A stretch of DNA of 64,000 nt from Vanessa cardui. Lineage: Eukaryota; Arthropoda; Insecta; Lepidoptera; Nymphalidae. The notes beneath the pieces were generated by a model that did no database searches, was not told where the DNA came from, and saw nothing but the letters and a program-made list of their open reading frames with translations. A program made the position numbers and the translations under genes. This document shows, in pieces, positions 1 to 13,039 of this stretch (positions are counted from its first letter, which is position 1; each line of letters starts with the position of its first letter). The DNA is taken from positions 13,925,318-13,989,317 of the forward strand of contig NC_061131.1 in assembly GCF_905220365.1 (NCBI RefSeq), read 5' to 3'.

Positions 1-123
1 GCATTCCACCAACCCGCATTGGAACAGCGTGGTGGAATATGTTCCTAACCTTCTCCTCAAAGGGAAAGGAGGCCTTTAGCCCAACAGTGGGAATTTACAG
101 GATCTTGTTGTTGTTGTTGTTGC
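1..123 (+). repeat. SINE-1 (tRNA-derived), 3' part cut by window edge
   Basis: This is the 3' half of a SINE seen repeatedly in the window (better copies at 28433 and 63366, on the minus strand). It holds the conserved stretch reading ACCCGCATTGGAACAGCG and GCCCAACAGTGGGAATT, and ends in a (GTT)n tail. The short reading frame over it (39-227) is not a gene. Confidence 0.85.
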
Positions 124-1624
124 AAGGTAAATCAGAAACAAGATTATGTGGAGTTAAACCCTTGACCGATAAAGCAGATGACACTATAGACGGAACCCTT
201 AGCTTTCTTAGCTCGATGGATCAATGACTTGAAGAAAATCGAGAGTTTTGATCTATGTTGGACAGAAGATAAAAATTGCCGGTAAACATGATTAAAATCT
301 CATATTGAAGTATCAGTAACTCTCTTAGAAGCGATTGCATTTAATCTGTTATATAGAAGATTTTTTGCTTTGTTTTATCGTAACAATGTAAATATTGATT
401 CTTTTAATACCTGAGTAAGTAGTCCATATAATATTTGATACCTCCGATTTCCAGGGACTAATAAATCTCTTCAATATGACATTCTTATTTGTATTTCATG
501 ATATAAGTAATATAGTTTAAGAGTGACTACTGAGTTCATTGCCGGTTCATCTCGGTAGAATCTACTTTCCGAACCGGTGGTAGCTTCACTTAATTTTAAA
601 ATGACGATTCAAAAGTGCTTATAAAAGCCTACTTGAATAAAGTTTATTTTGATTTGATTGATTTGATTTGATCCTATCATACCTATGATATAAGTAATAT
701 ATAGGCAACGTCAATGTAGCTAGGGCAAGCGAAATGCAAATAAAAAATAGGAGCCATTTATAACATCTGCCCTACTTAAACCTATTAGCCAAAGTACAAA
801 AGGGAGAAAAAAACGAAAAACGCCTAATTGACCTTGAAAATATATTTCAACTCCCATAGTACAGGATTTCCTAGTTATAATCATGAGGCATGTGAATGGC
901 TATGATTAATATTTTATAAACGTGTATAATTGTGGCCTTCGACAAAGTATAAGTGCGAACGTTATTGATCGTATTACGTAAATGTTATACTTAAATGGCC
1001 AGCGATTGATTGTCGATATGATCGGGAAATGCGTAAAAATATTTTACTACATATTCAGTATGGGATCCCCGCGTTCTTTTGAAAGAGACGCATATATTAA
1101 TTATCGTTCTGTCCTTGTTCCTCTGAGCTAATCTGAAATAGGCATATTATTATTGTGAGGTTCTTGAAGACGTAGAACTCGCAATCTGTGTACATTTTAA
1201 GACCGAGATGCATACATTGATTATTAACATAACATTAGGATTCAGATCAGACAAGCAATAATGTTCATGTATTTACTTCGTATTAATATTTCATCTCGTA
1301 CTCGAAAATAAAAGATTGTAAGGAAACTGCATGGTTAGTTGAAACTATATCTCAAATGTATCCACTAATCCAAATAGTTGTCAACAAAAACCGTTTTTAA
1401 AAAAAAAGAAAACAGGCGTAAGTCTTGAAATAATTTATCTGTTTCTTTTTAAACCTATACGTACTCTTTACTATATAGAACTAAGGAATTTTAGGAACAA
1501 TACATTCACAGTACTTAAGAACGAAGAAACATGGAACTTATAGTCGCAACACTCGCTTTCAGCTCCTTCAATATCCTATTTGTGTCTGTATTTTTCATAA
1601 TTATTATTTATTTATTTAAACATA
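124..1624. other. Non-coding stretch with one LINE-tail repeat
   Basis: AT-rich DNA with no supported exon. The only recognisable element is the LINE-tail repeat at 521-671. Confidence 0.6.
521..671 (+). repeat. LINE-like 3' tail repeat (ACTTTCCGAACCGGTGG family)
   Basis: One of at least five copies in the window (also 9738, 32904, 38955 and 49401). All share a core around GAATCTACTTTCCGAACCGG, then a segment about AAAAGTGCTTATAAAAGCC, and end in AATAAAGTTTATTTTGATT followed by (GATTT)n. A constant 3' end with a simple-sequence tail suggests the 3' terminus of a non-LTR element or a SINE mobilised by one. The parent element is not identified. Confidence 0.7.
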
Positions 1625-1856
1625 GTATAAAAAAGTCACTTATGCTATCTGTCCCTATGTATGCTTAGTTCTTTAAAACTACGCAACGGATTTTGATGCG
1701 ATTTTTTTTAATAGATAGATTAATTCGAGAGTTTTTATTATAATACATGGACATTATAGAAATAAACACATTTTTTTAACGTGAACGTTGTAAAACATTC
1801 TGTAGCATATTTAGGATCAGCATTGCACCCGTTCAAAGCCGGGGCGGGGCGCTAGT
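1625..1856 (-). repeat. Dispersed repeat X (CATCAAAATCCGTTGCGTA family)
   Basis: Reverse-strand copy of the family also found at 8676-8932 (+). Both begin near ACTAGCG, CCCGCC, CGGCTT and share the core CATCAAAATCCGTTGCGTA plus AAGCATACATAGGGACAGA. The middle parts diverge. The superfamily is unknown. Confidence 0.7.
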
Positions 1857-1904
1857 AAGTTATAATCTCTCATATACGATATCTAGTTTATATATATTTT
1901 TATT

Positions 1905-2131
1905 TTTTAAATATGGGACAACATCACATACATTACTCTGATCCCAATGTAAGTAGCTAAAGCACTTGTGATATGGAAAATCAGAAGTAACGACGGTATC
2001 ACAAACACCCAGACCCAAAACAACATAGAAAACTAATGAATTTTCTACATCGACTCGACCGGGAATCGAACCCGGGACCTCGGAGTCGCCATGAATACCG
2101 GAGTACACACTACTCGACCACGGAGGTCGTC
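1905..2131 (-). repeat. SINE-2 (tRNA-derived), minus strand
   Basis: A tRNA-like head on the minus strand carries a box B reading GGGTTCGATTCCCGG, followed by a body (GTCTTGGGTCTGGGTGTTTG, then CTTACATTGGGATCAGAG) and an A/T-rich tail. It matches copies at 4329, 30071, 36744 and 37961. The small reading frame across it (1860-2108) is only a shadow. Confidence 0.85.
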
Positions 2132-3157
2132 GAGTTTATATGTGTGTGTGCGAGAATTGAAATAAACTATACATAATATACATTATGAAAGTGATTTCAT
2201 TGTCGCAGATCAAAGAGTGGTGTGTGAATTAAATGGAGAAAATAAAACGCGATCAATTGTCGTCTGACAGGAAGCGGTCACTTTGCTTAAGGGCATCATG
2301 CGGGTTTTATTTATCGTTAACTCGGTTAGCATTAGCTCGGATTATCTTTTGTAACAGAATCAATGCGATTCGAAGTGTGATTTGTGAATGTAGTTAGCAA
2401 AAAGTTTTATCGCGATGAAAAACGACTATAAATATCTACTTTTAAAATAATATTTTTTGTTTATTTTATTCTTTATTTGATAGTCGGGGTAAGAAAGGGT
2501 TCGACATATTTAGGTCTATTTTCGTGTGCTCAGTATGAACGATAATCTGCTTTACCGATCGAGAATGAAATATTGCGTCGCAATGATTTGATGTTTAGAT
2601 TCAAAAGGTACTAAGAGTTTAAGATAAAAGGAATGAATTTGAAAACTGACGAAGGTTTTTTACTCTAACTATATATAACTAAGAAATAATACTTTAGTAT
2701 CAATATTATTATATTGTAGTTTTTATCTTTTTTTCTCTATCTATTTCTGCACTTACCAGTTTTCGTGTTCAGCTTCTATCGCCAAAGAATCATGGATCTA
2801 TATCCATTGTACGCTTATTTCTAGTCTTAGTCTATACTAAATAAAATAAGCGTACAATTCTGGAGACCTTCCTACAGCTACATAGCGATCTCTTCCAGAC
2901 AACTTATATAATATTCTTTTTTTTTAATTTTATTTCAAATTAACATATAGATGCAAATTTGTGAATAGATGGAAGCTATGATTTTGATTTACATCACTGT
3001 TTTTGTAAGAATATTGAAATATTAGCTCAATACTTGGCTACAAATGTGTAGAACATTTTAATAAAATAAAAATTAAACTATTTCTGCCTTTCTTCCTCTT
3101 CTTATCACTGCTTACACTTAATTGCGGATCACAAGAATTAAATATAAACATAAATTA
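2132..3157. other. Non-coding AT-rich stretch
   Basis: No exon, RNA gene or clear repeat is recognised here. Confidence 0.5.
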
Positions 3158-3330
3158 GGAGTAGGGATAGCGCAGTGGTGGCAACGCGTGCATCTTAACC
3201 GATGATTGCAGGATCAAACCAGGCAAACACCGCTGAATTTTGATGTGCTTAATTTTTGTGTAACTAATTTCAACGCAATCCTGCCACATTTTTATCCATC
3301 AACCCGCATTGGAAGCGATGATGCTAAATT
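3158..3330 (+). repeat. SINE-1, degenerate 5' portion
   Basis: The tRNA-like head is recognisable (AGCGCAGTGGTGGCAACGCG and TTAACCGATGATTGCAGGA), followed by the body up to CAACCCGCATTGGAAG. The copy then stops without the usual (GTT)n tail, so it is truncated and mutated. Confidence 0.75.
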
Positions 3331-3707
3331 GTAAACCCGCGATCATGTAATTAATAATGAAACCTCCTTAATAATTTACAGTTTAATTAATGTAAATAAA
3401 TTTTAATTAATGTAACCGTAAAGATATAATCGAGAGCGGCGACTGCGTTTATTCGTTATGTCAAAATTTTGTAATTGCAATGCTGAAATAACAAGCTCGG
3501 GAGAACAGTCCAAACTTCCCGGTTGCACCAGTGACCGTATTACAACCGGTCGTACAATTATACATACGAAATCAAATAATGTATATCTAGATGTACTTAG
3601 ATTATTGACCTGAAAAATTTCGTTCATTTATTTGAATACGTCAGTATCAGAATGTAATAGCGATACGAACTTTGTCTTAGATATAATATTAAGCGTGTAA
3701 GATTATA

Positions 3708-3832
3708 TCTAATAATAAATGTAACTGTAACTCGGTTTGTCTCTTAGTTGTGTTGCCAAATCAATGAACCCTAAGAGACATGAGCTCTTTCGAATTTTGA
3801 AACGCAAGTGAAGTCACAAACGTCAGCTAGTA
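3708..3832 (+). repeat. Dispersed repeat Y, degenerate
   Basis: It resembles the copies at 11898, 38340 and 45744: a short TAATAATAAATG-type start, a degenerate centre, and a closing stretch of the type ACGCAAGTGAAGTCACA before GTCAGCTAG. Weak but recurrent. Confidence 0.45.
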
Positions 3833-4328
3833 ATTGATGTATCATAGATGAAACAATAATTATAAACGAGTGAAACTGCAGGGCGCTAGCAGCTTCTTAT
3901 GTATACGGTATAGTTCGTATTAAAAATATTTTTGTATTTTTCTGCATTCCTAATTCTGAAATATTATTAAATATAAAACGCTAAAGCTCCAAATGAGATA
4001 TGATATGATTTAAAGTAAAAAAAAATAAGTCTCATTTTTCAAGCAGCTTTTCTCCCTTTCAGATAACCATGTTTACATTAAAATAAATAAAAAATTATCA
4101 ATCATGCACATATGCGTCATAGTAAAAACATTTATTTTGTTTATAACTCTATCCTATTTATTTACCTCTATTTATTTTAGCGAAACATTTAAGCAATTTC
4201 TCTACACGCAATTTCTCGAGTAAAGCCCGTTCTATGAACCTGAATTTTTACCTTCAACGTAATTAAAATAGCTCGCTCCCCTACAACTCGAAATACAGAA
4301 ACAAAAAGTATTTATGTTATTAAAAATT

Positions 4329-4538
4329 TTTGACAACATCACATACATTAGGTACTCTGATCCCAATGTAAGTAGCTAAAGCACTTGTATTAGGGAAAAT
4401 TAGAAGTAACGACAGTACCACAAACATTCAGACCCAAGACAACATAGAAAATTAATGAGCTTTTTCTACATCGAACCCGGGACTCCGAATTGCATAATCA
4501 TAAAAACCGATGTACCCACTATTCGACCACGGAGGTCG
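4329..4538 (-). repeat. SINE-2, minus strand
   Basis: Same body as the copy at 1905 (ACATTACTCTGATCCCAATG homologue and CACAAACATTCAGACCCAA). The tRNA-like head is shortened: the bases between the body and box B are partly deleted. The 3' tail is short. Confidence 0.8.
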
Positions 4539-5256
4539 AGTATTAATGTTATAGAAAAATAATGATTGGATCAAGTAGAAGTTAATATCTACTTACAAAT
4601 AGCACGAGCATTTTATCTTAAAACTGAAACTAGTATATACATCGTAACTAAAACCCGATGTTACATAAGCTTTCCAGATGTTAAACCGTTTGATTGCATT
4701 CGTAACATTCCTGCGAGCAATGCTCAACGTAATCTAGCACATTACTTGAAATCAACTGTAAACTAACAAATATTCATAAGGAAATTAATTATTATACAAC
4801 TTTTATTTAAAGAAATTACTTAATTCAGCATTGATAGAGGTCAATGACATGAGTATAATAATAATGATATAAATACTAATTACCAGTTCTTTCTCATCTA
4901 TTTATATCATAATTTTAAAATTAAAAAGTAATACGAGCAATTACATCCATGTGAAATCATTTACATATATGTAAATTACATTATCTTAATAGCAATATTA
5001 ACTTTTTATTAAAAAAAAAACATTTTATATAGCTACATATACATACTCTATTCTAGATGAGAAAGCTTGGAGCTTTAATGCATGATGCTAGATAGAGATG
5101 TAGCCGAATATCGTCTGATGTACACAAATTACTTAAACATTTATTCCCAGTGTAACACAGGATTAATGAAGTATTAATAATAATAGTATAAATTACGTTT
5201 GTGTCAAACTAAATACGACTATAAAATATTTTTACTACTTATAATTCCAAGCTATA

Positions 5257-5756
5257 CTTGGTGGTACGGCTTTGTGTAAGGCCGTCTATGTGGATCCACT
5301 ATATTTTACCATAAAGCTGCAATACTCAGCATTTGTTTTCCGATTTGCAGGATGATAAGCCAATATAACTATAAGCACAAAGGACATAACATCTCAATTC
5401 CTGTGATTGGTTGCGCATTGGCGATGAACAAGCTGTCATCGACTTACGTCGTTTCGATTCAAGTTGTTTCAAGTTACGTAGTAAATTAAAAAAAAATTAT
5501 TGTTCGACGTAACTTGAACAATTTTATTTTAAATCGAAAATCTTTTTGACACTATTTCTCAAGCACATGCCAGTTGTTTCTATTTCCGGCATGGGAAAAT
5601 TCACTTGTCGTGAGGTCAATGCCAATGGCAAGAAGCAATCTTATATGAGAACCTAACACATGCCATAAGTACGAAGACTGCCTGTGCTTCTTATAACACC
5701 AATTTCTATGGCCAATGGCCACAACTTACCACAAAGTGGATCATTTGCCCAATATA
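5257..5756 (+). repeat. SINE-3 (GGTGGTA...GTCCGCCA family), degenerate and interrupted
   Basis: The left part (5257-5450) follows the SINE-3 consensus from CTTGGTGGTACGGCTTTG to GCGCATTGGCGATGA. The right end (5700-5756) follows it again at GGCCACAACTTACCACA. About 250 unrelated bases lie between, so this old copy seems to hold an insertion. Confidence 0.6.
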
Positions 5757-7242
5757 CCTACCATACCTACCTGTATTACATATACTCTAGGCAACATTTA
5801 TTTCAACGTTCGCCTCTGAATTATGAGTAAACAAAAGAAAATCAGTTTTATATACGGCATAATGTTGTAATCAATAACTCGTCTGCATTGTAATTATTCA
5901 ATTGATTTATAATATAAATTACGTACGGACATAAATAATGCAATTTTTTTACGGACCGATGGGCTATTTAATGATGTTAAGTAATGCTAGCATTTTTGTT
6001 ATTACAAAACCTAATAACTTGTTAAATGGAAAATTTTATTATCAGGTCTAGGGAGCTCTTAATCGTTGTAGTTTATTCATACTATTGACTGTTTTTAGGG
6101 TCCCATGTCATGCCATAAAACCCTTTATTTAATTAAAGTAAATACAGAACAGTTTTGTACATTCAAAATGAAATGAAACTCATTTATCAAGCTCATGACG
6201 AAATCCTTCAGAACTATTTGGTCACGTGACATTATCAAGAGAGAGAACTAAGCAGAAAATATTATAGTACCATACCATCTATTATAATAATCTCATAATC
6301 TCTTGAATCCAACATGACTGAAAAGAATTCATGTGCAATGCCATGGTTGGTAACTTTCGAGTTTTCCAAAAAATGTTAGGTATTTCCTGTCTCAAGATAT
6401 TCATTCAGGATTTATGGAAAAAACGAATTATACAAAGTAAAATTCGTTGATATATCGAGTAGATAAGTACACAAGTAATAATAAATATCAGATCGTCTTC
6501 CGCCCAAGTGGAAAGTTGAAGATCAAATGAACTAGCGGGAGTATAACTATCGCCTTAGTCGCTTATATATTCAATGCAATAATAAAAAAATTCCAATTTA
6601 ATTTTTAAATCATATTTTTATAAATAGAACATAACATTATCAAATGATAATTGAGAACAGACTAACTGGCTTTCAGACAAAATAATACTCTACCTTCAAA
6701 TCACCTTGTTATAAAATAAAACTCTATCATAATTTCGGACAAAACACGACATGCAACTTTGAACACAATAATCATACGACACAGGTATCAATATAGCATA
6801 TCAATATAGGTCAGTTTTTGACATATAACGGATATCGTATCCACTGCCTAACATAATAACCTTGTACGTTAAATTATCTTGATTAAATATGACAAATGGT
6901 TCACATCAAGATATTATTAATGCTCCAATTTTAACATTACACAAACTACTGTAAAACAATACCGTTATTGATACGTGTTATGCAAATTGGTAAACAGCCT
7001 ACCTCTTCCTTGATCGGTCTACTTTCTCATTTAATCGACACTGAGATTAGTGTACAAGTAAATGTATAGAATGAGTTATGTAAGAAAAGACTAAGAAATG
7101 TCCCAGTTTGAGGCTATAGTTCTAGAACAGCGCGGGTACAATGAACTCATTGCTAAAATGTAAATCAAATGATCATTATTCCAATTGATTGTTTTTGGTG
7201 GTTTTTTTAACAGCATTCTAGAAAAAGGGGGCTATCAATTAG

Positions 7243-7270
7243 ACATGTATGTATGTATGTATGTATGTAA
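7243..7270 (+). repeat. (TATG)n microsatellite
   Basis: About six uninterrupted copies of the tetranucleotide. Confidence 0.95.
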
Positions 7271-8675
7271 GATTGTTAGAATTTAATTATATTTGAGTAT
7301 GACGATCCATCTAGGGTTCCAAGCACATGTGCTTAATTTCGTAAGTGTAAGTTTGTCCACGAATTTCTCGATATATAAAAGTCATATTGAGATGATCATT
7401 TTTAATCTATGTCGAGTATACTTTAATTTAGAGAACAGTGTAAGTCATATTAAAATCCGTGTAGTAGTTTTGAAGATTACTTTTTTTTTATTTTTAATTC
7501 GTTCAATATTTTATGTTTGAAGCCGGTTTAATTTTTTTATAAATTATACTTATTTATTCTAATTAAACGTGACTTTGAAAAGTACATTAAACTTACTAAC
7601 TACATTATCTAATGTTAATTAATAAATATACATAATATATTTATTAATAAACATTCTAACTTCAGTAACTTTTCACGCAGACGTAACATATAAATCGCAC
7701 GTATTCGCCCTTGAAATTTCACTCAACTAGAAAATGTTATACTAAAAAAAAGGCGTGTAATACTGAACGTGATAGAAGTTCCTAAATACATTATAAGTTT
7801 TCATTCTATTTCAAAGTCATGGAAACGCGTTACACTTAGTCTAAATGGGACGCATCTTTCAAACGTTACTCTCAATTCTCACACGACTGCTAATCCTTAA
7901 TACAGACCTACCTGGTAGGTATCGAATTGTAAAAAAACTATTTTATTATTTTACTCTTTATTATGAATGCAATTTATTATTACACTCGCCCAGATATAAA
8001 TAAATGAATCGCCACCTAAAAAAACTCGCTTCAAAAACTATCCACAGTAGGAATAGATCACCAAACAAAGCAAAGCACCAAATTTATTACATTGAATCCA
8101 ATCAATTTTTCATATTTCACGGGTCGAAGCCTAAGCATTCAATCGTTTTAATTACAGCGCCCTGGATACCATACGAAACTTCGCATTAATCAGTTAAATC
8201 AACCAGTTATAATGGTTTATTGCTATAATTAGAAAAAAAAAATCGTAGCAATAATTAACATATTTTTATTTTACGCACTAGTAAAGGATATAACATATAT
8301 TATATTGCGATTATGTTTAATTGTTACAAATGATTAATAAGTTAACTTTCCACGTAAATATGATATGAATTGTTTGCTTTATTCTACGATTTATATGTAA
8401 TATATGTTCATTAATATAGAAACTGTTTATTTGTTTTATCTGTAATAATTTATTAAGTATTAAATTCTGAGCGTAATTTTATTGTATGATTATGTTATTC
8501 TAAATGTTTAAAACCGGTTTTGATTATTTAGTTCTCATAAAATACGAGGACATTTGTTATGAGAAAGTTATGTTTTAAAAGTGGAACACAAGCTTATAAA
8601 TTTACTTAAAATATTGTAAGCAATCATAGAGTTATTTGGAAAAAATGGGATGTATAATAATTATAGTATTTATAA

Positions 8676-8932
8676 AATACTAGCGTACCCGCCCGGCTTC
8701 GCACGGCTGCAATACTATTAAATATACTACAAAATTTGTTTATTTACGACGTCACATAAGAAACTTTTAAAAGTCTCAGTGTTTCTTTACTATATTGTCC
8801 GTGTATATACAAAAATCTTTCCCTCGAATCACTCTATCTATTAAAAAAACGCGCATCAAAATCCGTTGCGTAATTTTAAAAATCTAAGCATACATAGGGA
8901 CAGACAGCAGAAAGCACGTTAAAATTCAAATG
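8676..8932 (+). repeat. Dispersed repeat X
   Basis: Plus-strand copy of the family at 1625-1856. It starts at ACTAGCGTACCCGCCCGGCT and ends near AAGCATACATAGGGACAGA. No coding potential is seen. Confidence 0.75.
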
Positions 8933-9097
8933 GTCTAATAACGATGGCACAAATTTACAATGAAAACAAAATATTCTTAAGTGTATTCTGTTTTTCGTCT
9001 CGAAAGAGAAGGTGTCCTGTCATTTAATCAATTAAAAATAACTTATTACATCCTAATAAGATTATTTTTAAACCTAACCAAATAAATTGTCTTCCAG

Positions 9098-10134
9098 GCG
9101 CATTATGGAGCGAGGTTCATCTCTGCCCTGGACTCAAGTCCTCCAAGAAACGATTGGCGAAGGCAGGCTCAGTGGTGAAGCGCTAAGAGATTACTTCAGA
9201 CCACTTGAGGAGTGGCTTCGTAGTGAAAACTTGAGAACGGGAGAATATTTGGGTTGGAGTTATGATGGAGACTATTGCAAATTTAGGTGAGATTTTTAAT
9301 TAAGCTAATTTAAGGTCTAGTCATCGCTGACAAAAGTACTAACATGACATTTTGTAGAAAAACGCAAATTTAATATGAAGTTGTTTTTGGCCACGTGTTG
9401 GTGCTCACCACTGTCCAGACTTTGACTTCATAAGACATAAAAAAGACAAACAAAAAACAGTTTTCTTCATCCCCTTTATGGCACTTACATTGGGAACTAA
9501 GATGTTATGTCACCTGTGCCTGTAACAATACTAGCACCATCAAACGTGAACAAACAATATAAATTATGTGATCAGTGGACAGTACCTACTCAGACGACCT
9601 TGCACCAATTATTATATTGATTCCGCAGACATTTTTAACTTTGCCGTTTTGTAAATTTTGTAAATCGTTTTTATAATATAGTCATATTATTCGATACAAG
9701 ATTTTATAGATGATAAAAAGCGTGGATTTCATATATGGTGTCTTCCAGACAGGATATATTAGGTACATACATATATAATTGTATTTAACTAACATGATTG
9801 TATATTTTAAATGTCGAAAAAGAGTAACTACTTTCTTGCCGGTTCTTCTTGTTAGAATCTACTTTACGAACTGGTGATAGCTTCACTTAATTGTAAAATG
9901 ACGATTCCAAATTGCTTATAAAAGCCTATTTTGATTGTTTTGATTTATACAAGATGCTAATATAAATTATATTTTTAAAGGTTATTTTAACACAACTGTT
10001 TTTACAGCATCGAGACAGCTGGTCTGCAAGTGTATGGAGGATTTTACAATGCAGCCAGCAGTATTGGAGTCACCAGCTTCTTCACCTTGCTTCTGTCATC
10101 AGCTCTGATGGTCGTTGGAATGCATTGGCGATGA
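9098..10134 (+). CDS. Ance-3: Angiotensin-converting-enzyme-like peptidase (M2 family), Ance-3 type, C-terminal exons
   Basis: Two exons are visible: 9098-9286 and 10008-10134, bounded by TTCCAG/GTGAGA and TTACAG, with the stop TGA at 10132. The first encodes the end of the M2 peptidase domain (key run MERGSSLPWTQVLQE, then YFRPLEEWL and EYLGWSYD), matching the ACE C-terminus of the form YFRPL-EWL-LGW. The second encodes about 42 residues ending in a hydrophobic segment (SFFTLLLSSALMVVG) and a short basic tail, so the enzyme is anchored at the C-terminus; this anchor is why Ance-3 is preferred over the secreted insect ACE. The HEXXH catalytic exon is not in the window, so activity cannot be judged. 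Candidate polyadenylation signals are ATTAAA at 10309 and AATAAA at 10429. The intron holds SINE-3 and a LINE-tail copy. From memory, Ance-3 also neighbours the Nimrod cluster in Drosophila, which fits the genes downstream. Confidence 0.85.
9481..9607 (-). repeat. SINE-3 fragment in the Ance-3 intron
   Basis: A reverse-strand degenerate piece matching the SINE-3 middle (TTGGGAACTAAGATGTTATG) and its left end (AGTACCTACTCAGACGA). Part of the centre is replaced. Confidence 0.6.
9738..9948 (+). repeat. LINE-tail repeat in the Ance-3 intron
   Basis: A longer copy of the family at 521: it starts at GTCTTCCAGACAGGATATAT, continues through ATTGTATTTAACTAACATGA and GAATCTACTTTACGAACTGG, and ends at AAAAGCCTATTTTGATTG. 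It shows that the family extends at least 100 bases upstream of the common core. Confidence 0.7.
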
Positions 10135-10428
10135 AAGCATACTCGGTTCTCTATACTTACACCATTATACATGAAGATTTTTTATCACAGTGACATATTT
10201 TTATAGTAAGCTATAGGTTGTGTAATTTAAAAAAAGTTGCAATATTTTATGATTAATATTTTTTGTGTAAATAAGAAATAATTTTATATGATGTAAGTAT
10301 ATGTACAAATTAAATATATCGTTATCTTTCTTGTTATTATTACTAAATATTTTATAAATACTAGATATTAATTAACAAAACACATTAAATGTATTCAGTT
10401 AATCTAATATTTTATATAATATATTCAA

Positions 10429-10434
10429 AATAAA
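10429..10434 (+). terminator. Polyadenylation signal candidate, Ance-3-type gene
   Basis: AATAAA about 295 bases after the stop codon. An ATTAAA at 10309 is an equally plausible nearer signal. Confidence 0.4.
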
Positions 10435-13039
10435 ATTTAAAATTTTATTAAGACGTGATGATGAAGTTAACCCACAATAACGCACGGCTGCACACTAACA
10501 CGTCACTCACATTTATACAAATTATGATAATATAAACTTCTATGTATGTATTCAACAAAATTAAAATAAAATAATATAGCATATACACGTTAAAAAACTA
10601 TAATAGGGACATCCAGTGTGTAGAGGATGCAAAACTCACACACGCGCAAAACCTGAGCGGCACACATTTGATGCCAAACAAATGGACCAAGTCTTGGACC
10701 AAAAAATAAGCGCCTCAGAAGGTCTTTTAAAATATATTATGGTTAGGGAATATCCAGTTCATTGCTTGCACTTAGGCTCTTGTGGTGCTTAAAACGGATT
10801 GGATGTGGATTGAACACAAAAGTTACTCACGATCTTCTGTTCTTCACGGACAAGCATCAGTTGAATTTATACACGATTTAAGCACATGGAAACTCCATGT
10901 TGCTTAACTGGATTTGAATCTATAATTTCTGTTTAAGATTCATTTATTGAATATGATATCGTAATACTTTGATTCAATAAATATTTGATTTAACTGTACT
11001 AGTATTTATGTGTGGGATCGATTTTAAAAACTATAATTAAACCAACACAGACCGCGGTAATATTTTGCACAAACATTTGGTGCTGGTGTCAAAACAATCT
11101 AACATACTAAATATTAAAGGTATATATTTTTAATATTGTTTAATAATTTAATTTACAATACGCATGCGAAGCGTATTATCTGCTGTAGGTTAGAAGCTTT
11201 ATTATTATATAATTATATTTACTGTATTCTTATGATTCAATTATACCAGGGTCATTACCGTTAACATATTTATAACTAAGTTTGTAATCTTAAGTACATA
11301 TAAGATGTATTTTTGTACATATCATATATCTGTTTTATGAAGATAATAAAGTATTCAAAGTGTTTGTTTTTTTCTTTAAATAAATTATTTAATAACCTAA
11401 GATATATTAACCATTCCGTTCATACCTTATGTCTAACAAATTCAGGAGACTATCGCTAATCAAACTGGAACACAATAATACTAATGCATAATGTTGCTAT
11501 TTTGAATAATAGATAGTGAAAGCCTTTTTACTATCCAACGAAGTAACAAACAGCTTTAACACCGAGTACATACATATTTATTATTTTATATCTACATTAA
11601 GAAAAGCGACATTACGGAGGTACAATTTAAAAAATAAATTATAATTTATTTTAGACTATTTTAACCCCACGTTATTTAAGGGTATTGCCATTATCAGAGT
11701 TTTAGACTGGGACTTCGTTCTAATTTTAAGGTATGAAAAAATTTAAAAAAAAGCCAATAGTTATCGTTTACAGATTAAATCAAATACGGTGCAGTGATTT
11801 GAGAGAAAGAGCCAGACAGACGGTCGTACAGAAAGAATTACTTATACATTTAATAGATATTAAATTAAATAATAATTTATATATTACAAGTTCATTGTAC
11901 TAATATTATAAATGAGTAAATAACTCTGTCTTTCTGCCAAACCATAGAACCGATTTGGACAAAATTTGGTATGAAGCAGATTTAAACTCCAAGAAAGGAC
12001 ATAGGGTACTTTTGCCTAATATACGACAACCAACCTCCTCAAACGCAAGTGAAGCCACAGGCGACAACATAGTTTTTAATATGTAGATTATTATTTTTTA
12101 AAGTATAAAGTGCAAGATAAATAAATAAAGAATAATTTTGAACCAATTGCAATACCGGCCACGTCCAAGCAATGAGCCCAAAGTTGATGAATTATAATTC
12201 CCATTAGTCCAACCCCAATGCGGGTAAAGATTAAGTTACATTAAGCTACCATTATGAGTCAATTTGTCTACCCACACATCGCTGCACGTTGCTGGGTGGT
12301 CCGTCTTTAGTTCCTTTGAAAGCTCAAACCAAATCAATTCAGAATATTTTTACTCAAGTGCCATTTATCATCACCTCACAGTGTATAGATGTTAATATTA
12401 TATCATTTATAAATAACGATGTTATTTATTATACATAAGAAGTAACATATTTTAATTTATTGATATATTTTATTATCGCCCTTACTAGTACCTTAGTTCC
12501 TTTAGGTCCACGGAAGAATCGACGGGGTCTACTTTCGGTCTAGTCGTGGTCCGTGTAAATTTATTTTCGATAGAGAAGAACTAAAACGGCTCAAACTAAA
12601 CACCACAAATAAAAAATATGAAAATCTTATGGCTGAACACAAAAAAATATGATAATACTAATTTTGAAAACAAAAATATAAACAAATATTTGAAGTTTTT
12701 TACAACTTACCAACGTAGGCAGATAATAATGAATCTTAAAATGCAGCTAGGTGACTGTTATTTACTATTCGTTGGAACTCAGCCACAATGCATGCATTTC
12801 CATGCTAAAATATTTTTTTTTCCATTTTCGTTAAGTTTTGAAATATAGTAGAATGTGCATGAGGCCATATGGAAGTAGGTAAATTTTTAAAAGTGCTCTA
12901 TGAGAAATAGATCTAATAACCTCTGGTCTAGTAGCTCATTAGGTTGCAGATCTCGTGACTTCTTCTTGTTTTCTTCCTTCGTCGTGTTCCAATGTCCGAG
13001 TCGGGCCAAGGACAAAAAACAAATTTATCTGTCAAGAAA
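10435..13039. other. Intergenic stretch with degenerate repeats
   Basis: No exon is supported. The stretch holds repeat Y (11898-12071) and very degenerate SINE-1-like pieces (about 10830-10990 and 12160-12260, the latter keeping CCAATGCGGGT). Reading frames at 12618 and 12900 have no recognisable product; the second is antisense to the RTE fragment in part. Confidence 0.5.
11898..12071 (+). repeat. Dispersed repeat Y
   Basis: The best copy of a family also at 3708, 38340 and 45744. It starts TAATATTATAAATGAG, continues through AACCGATTTGGACAAAATTT and CCAAGAAAGGACATAGGG, and ends with GCAAGTGAAGCCACAGGCGA. The superfamily is unknown. Confidence 0.7.

Larger units (their letters stand above)
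3833..9097. other. Intergenic or intronic stretch before the Ance-3-type exons
   Basis: No further M2 peptidase exon is recognisable here, so the upstream exons of the Ance-3-type gene either lie before the window or cannot be seen by eye. The stretch contains SINE-2 (4329), SINE-3 (5257), a TATG microsatellite (7243) and repeat X (8676). Short reading frames at 4566, 7293 and 8004 have no family features. Confidence 0.5.
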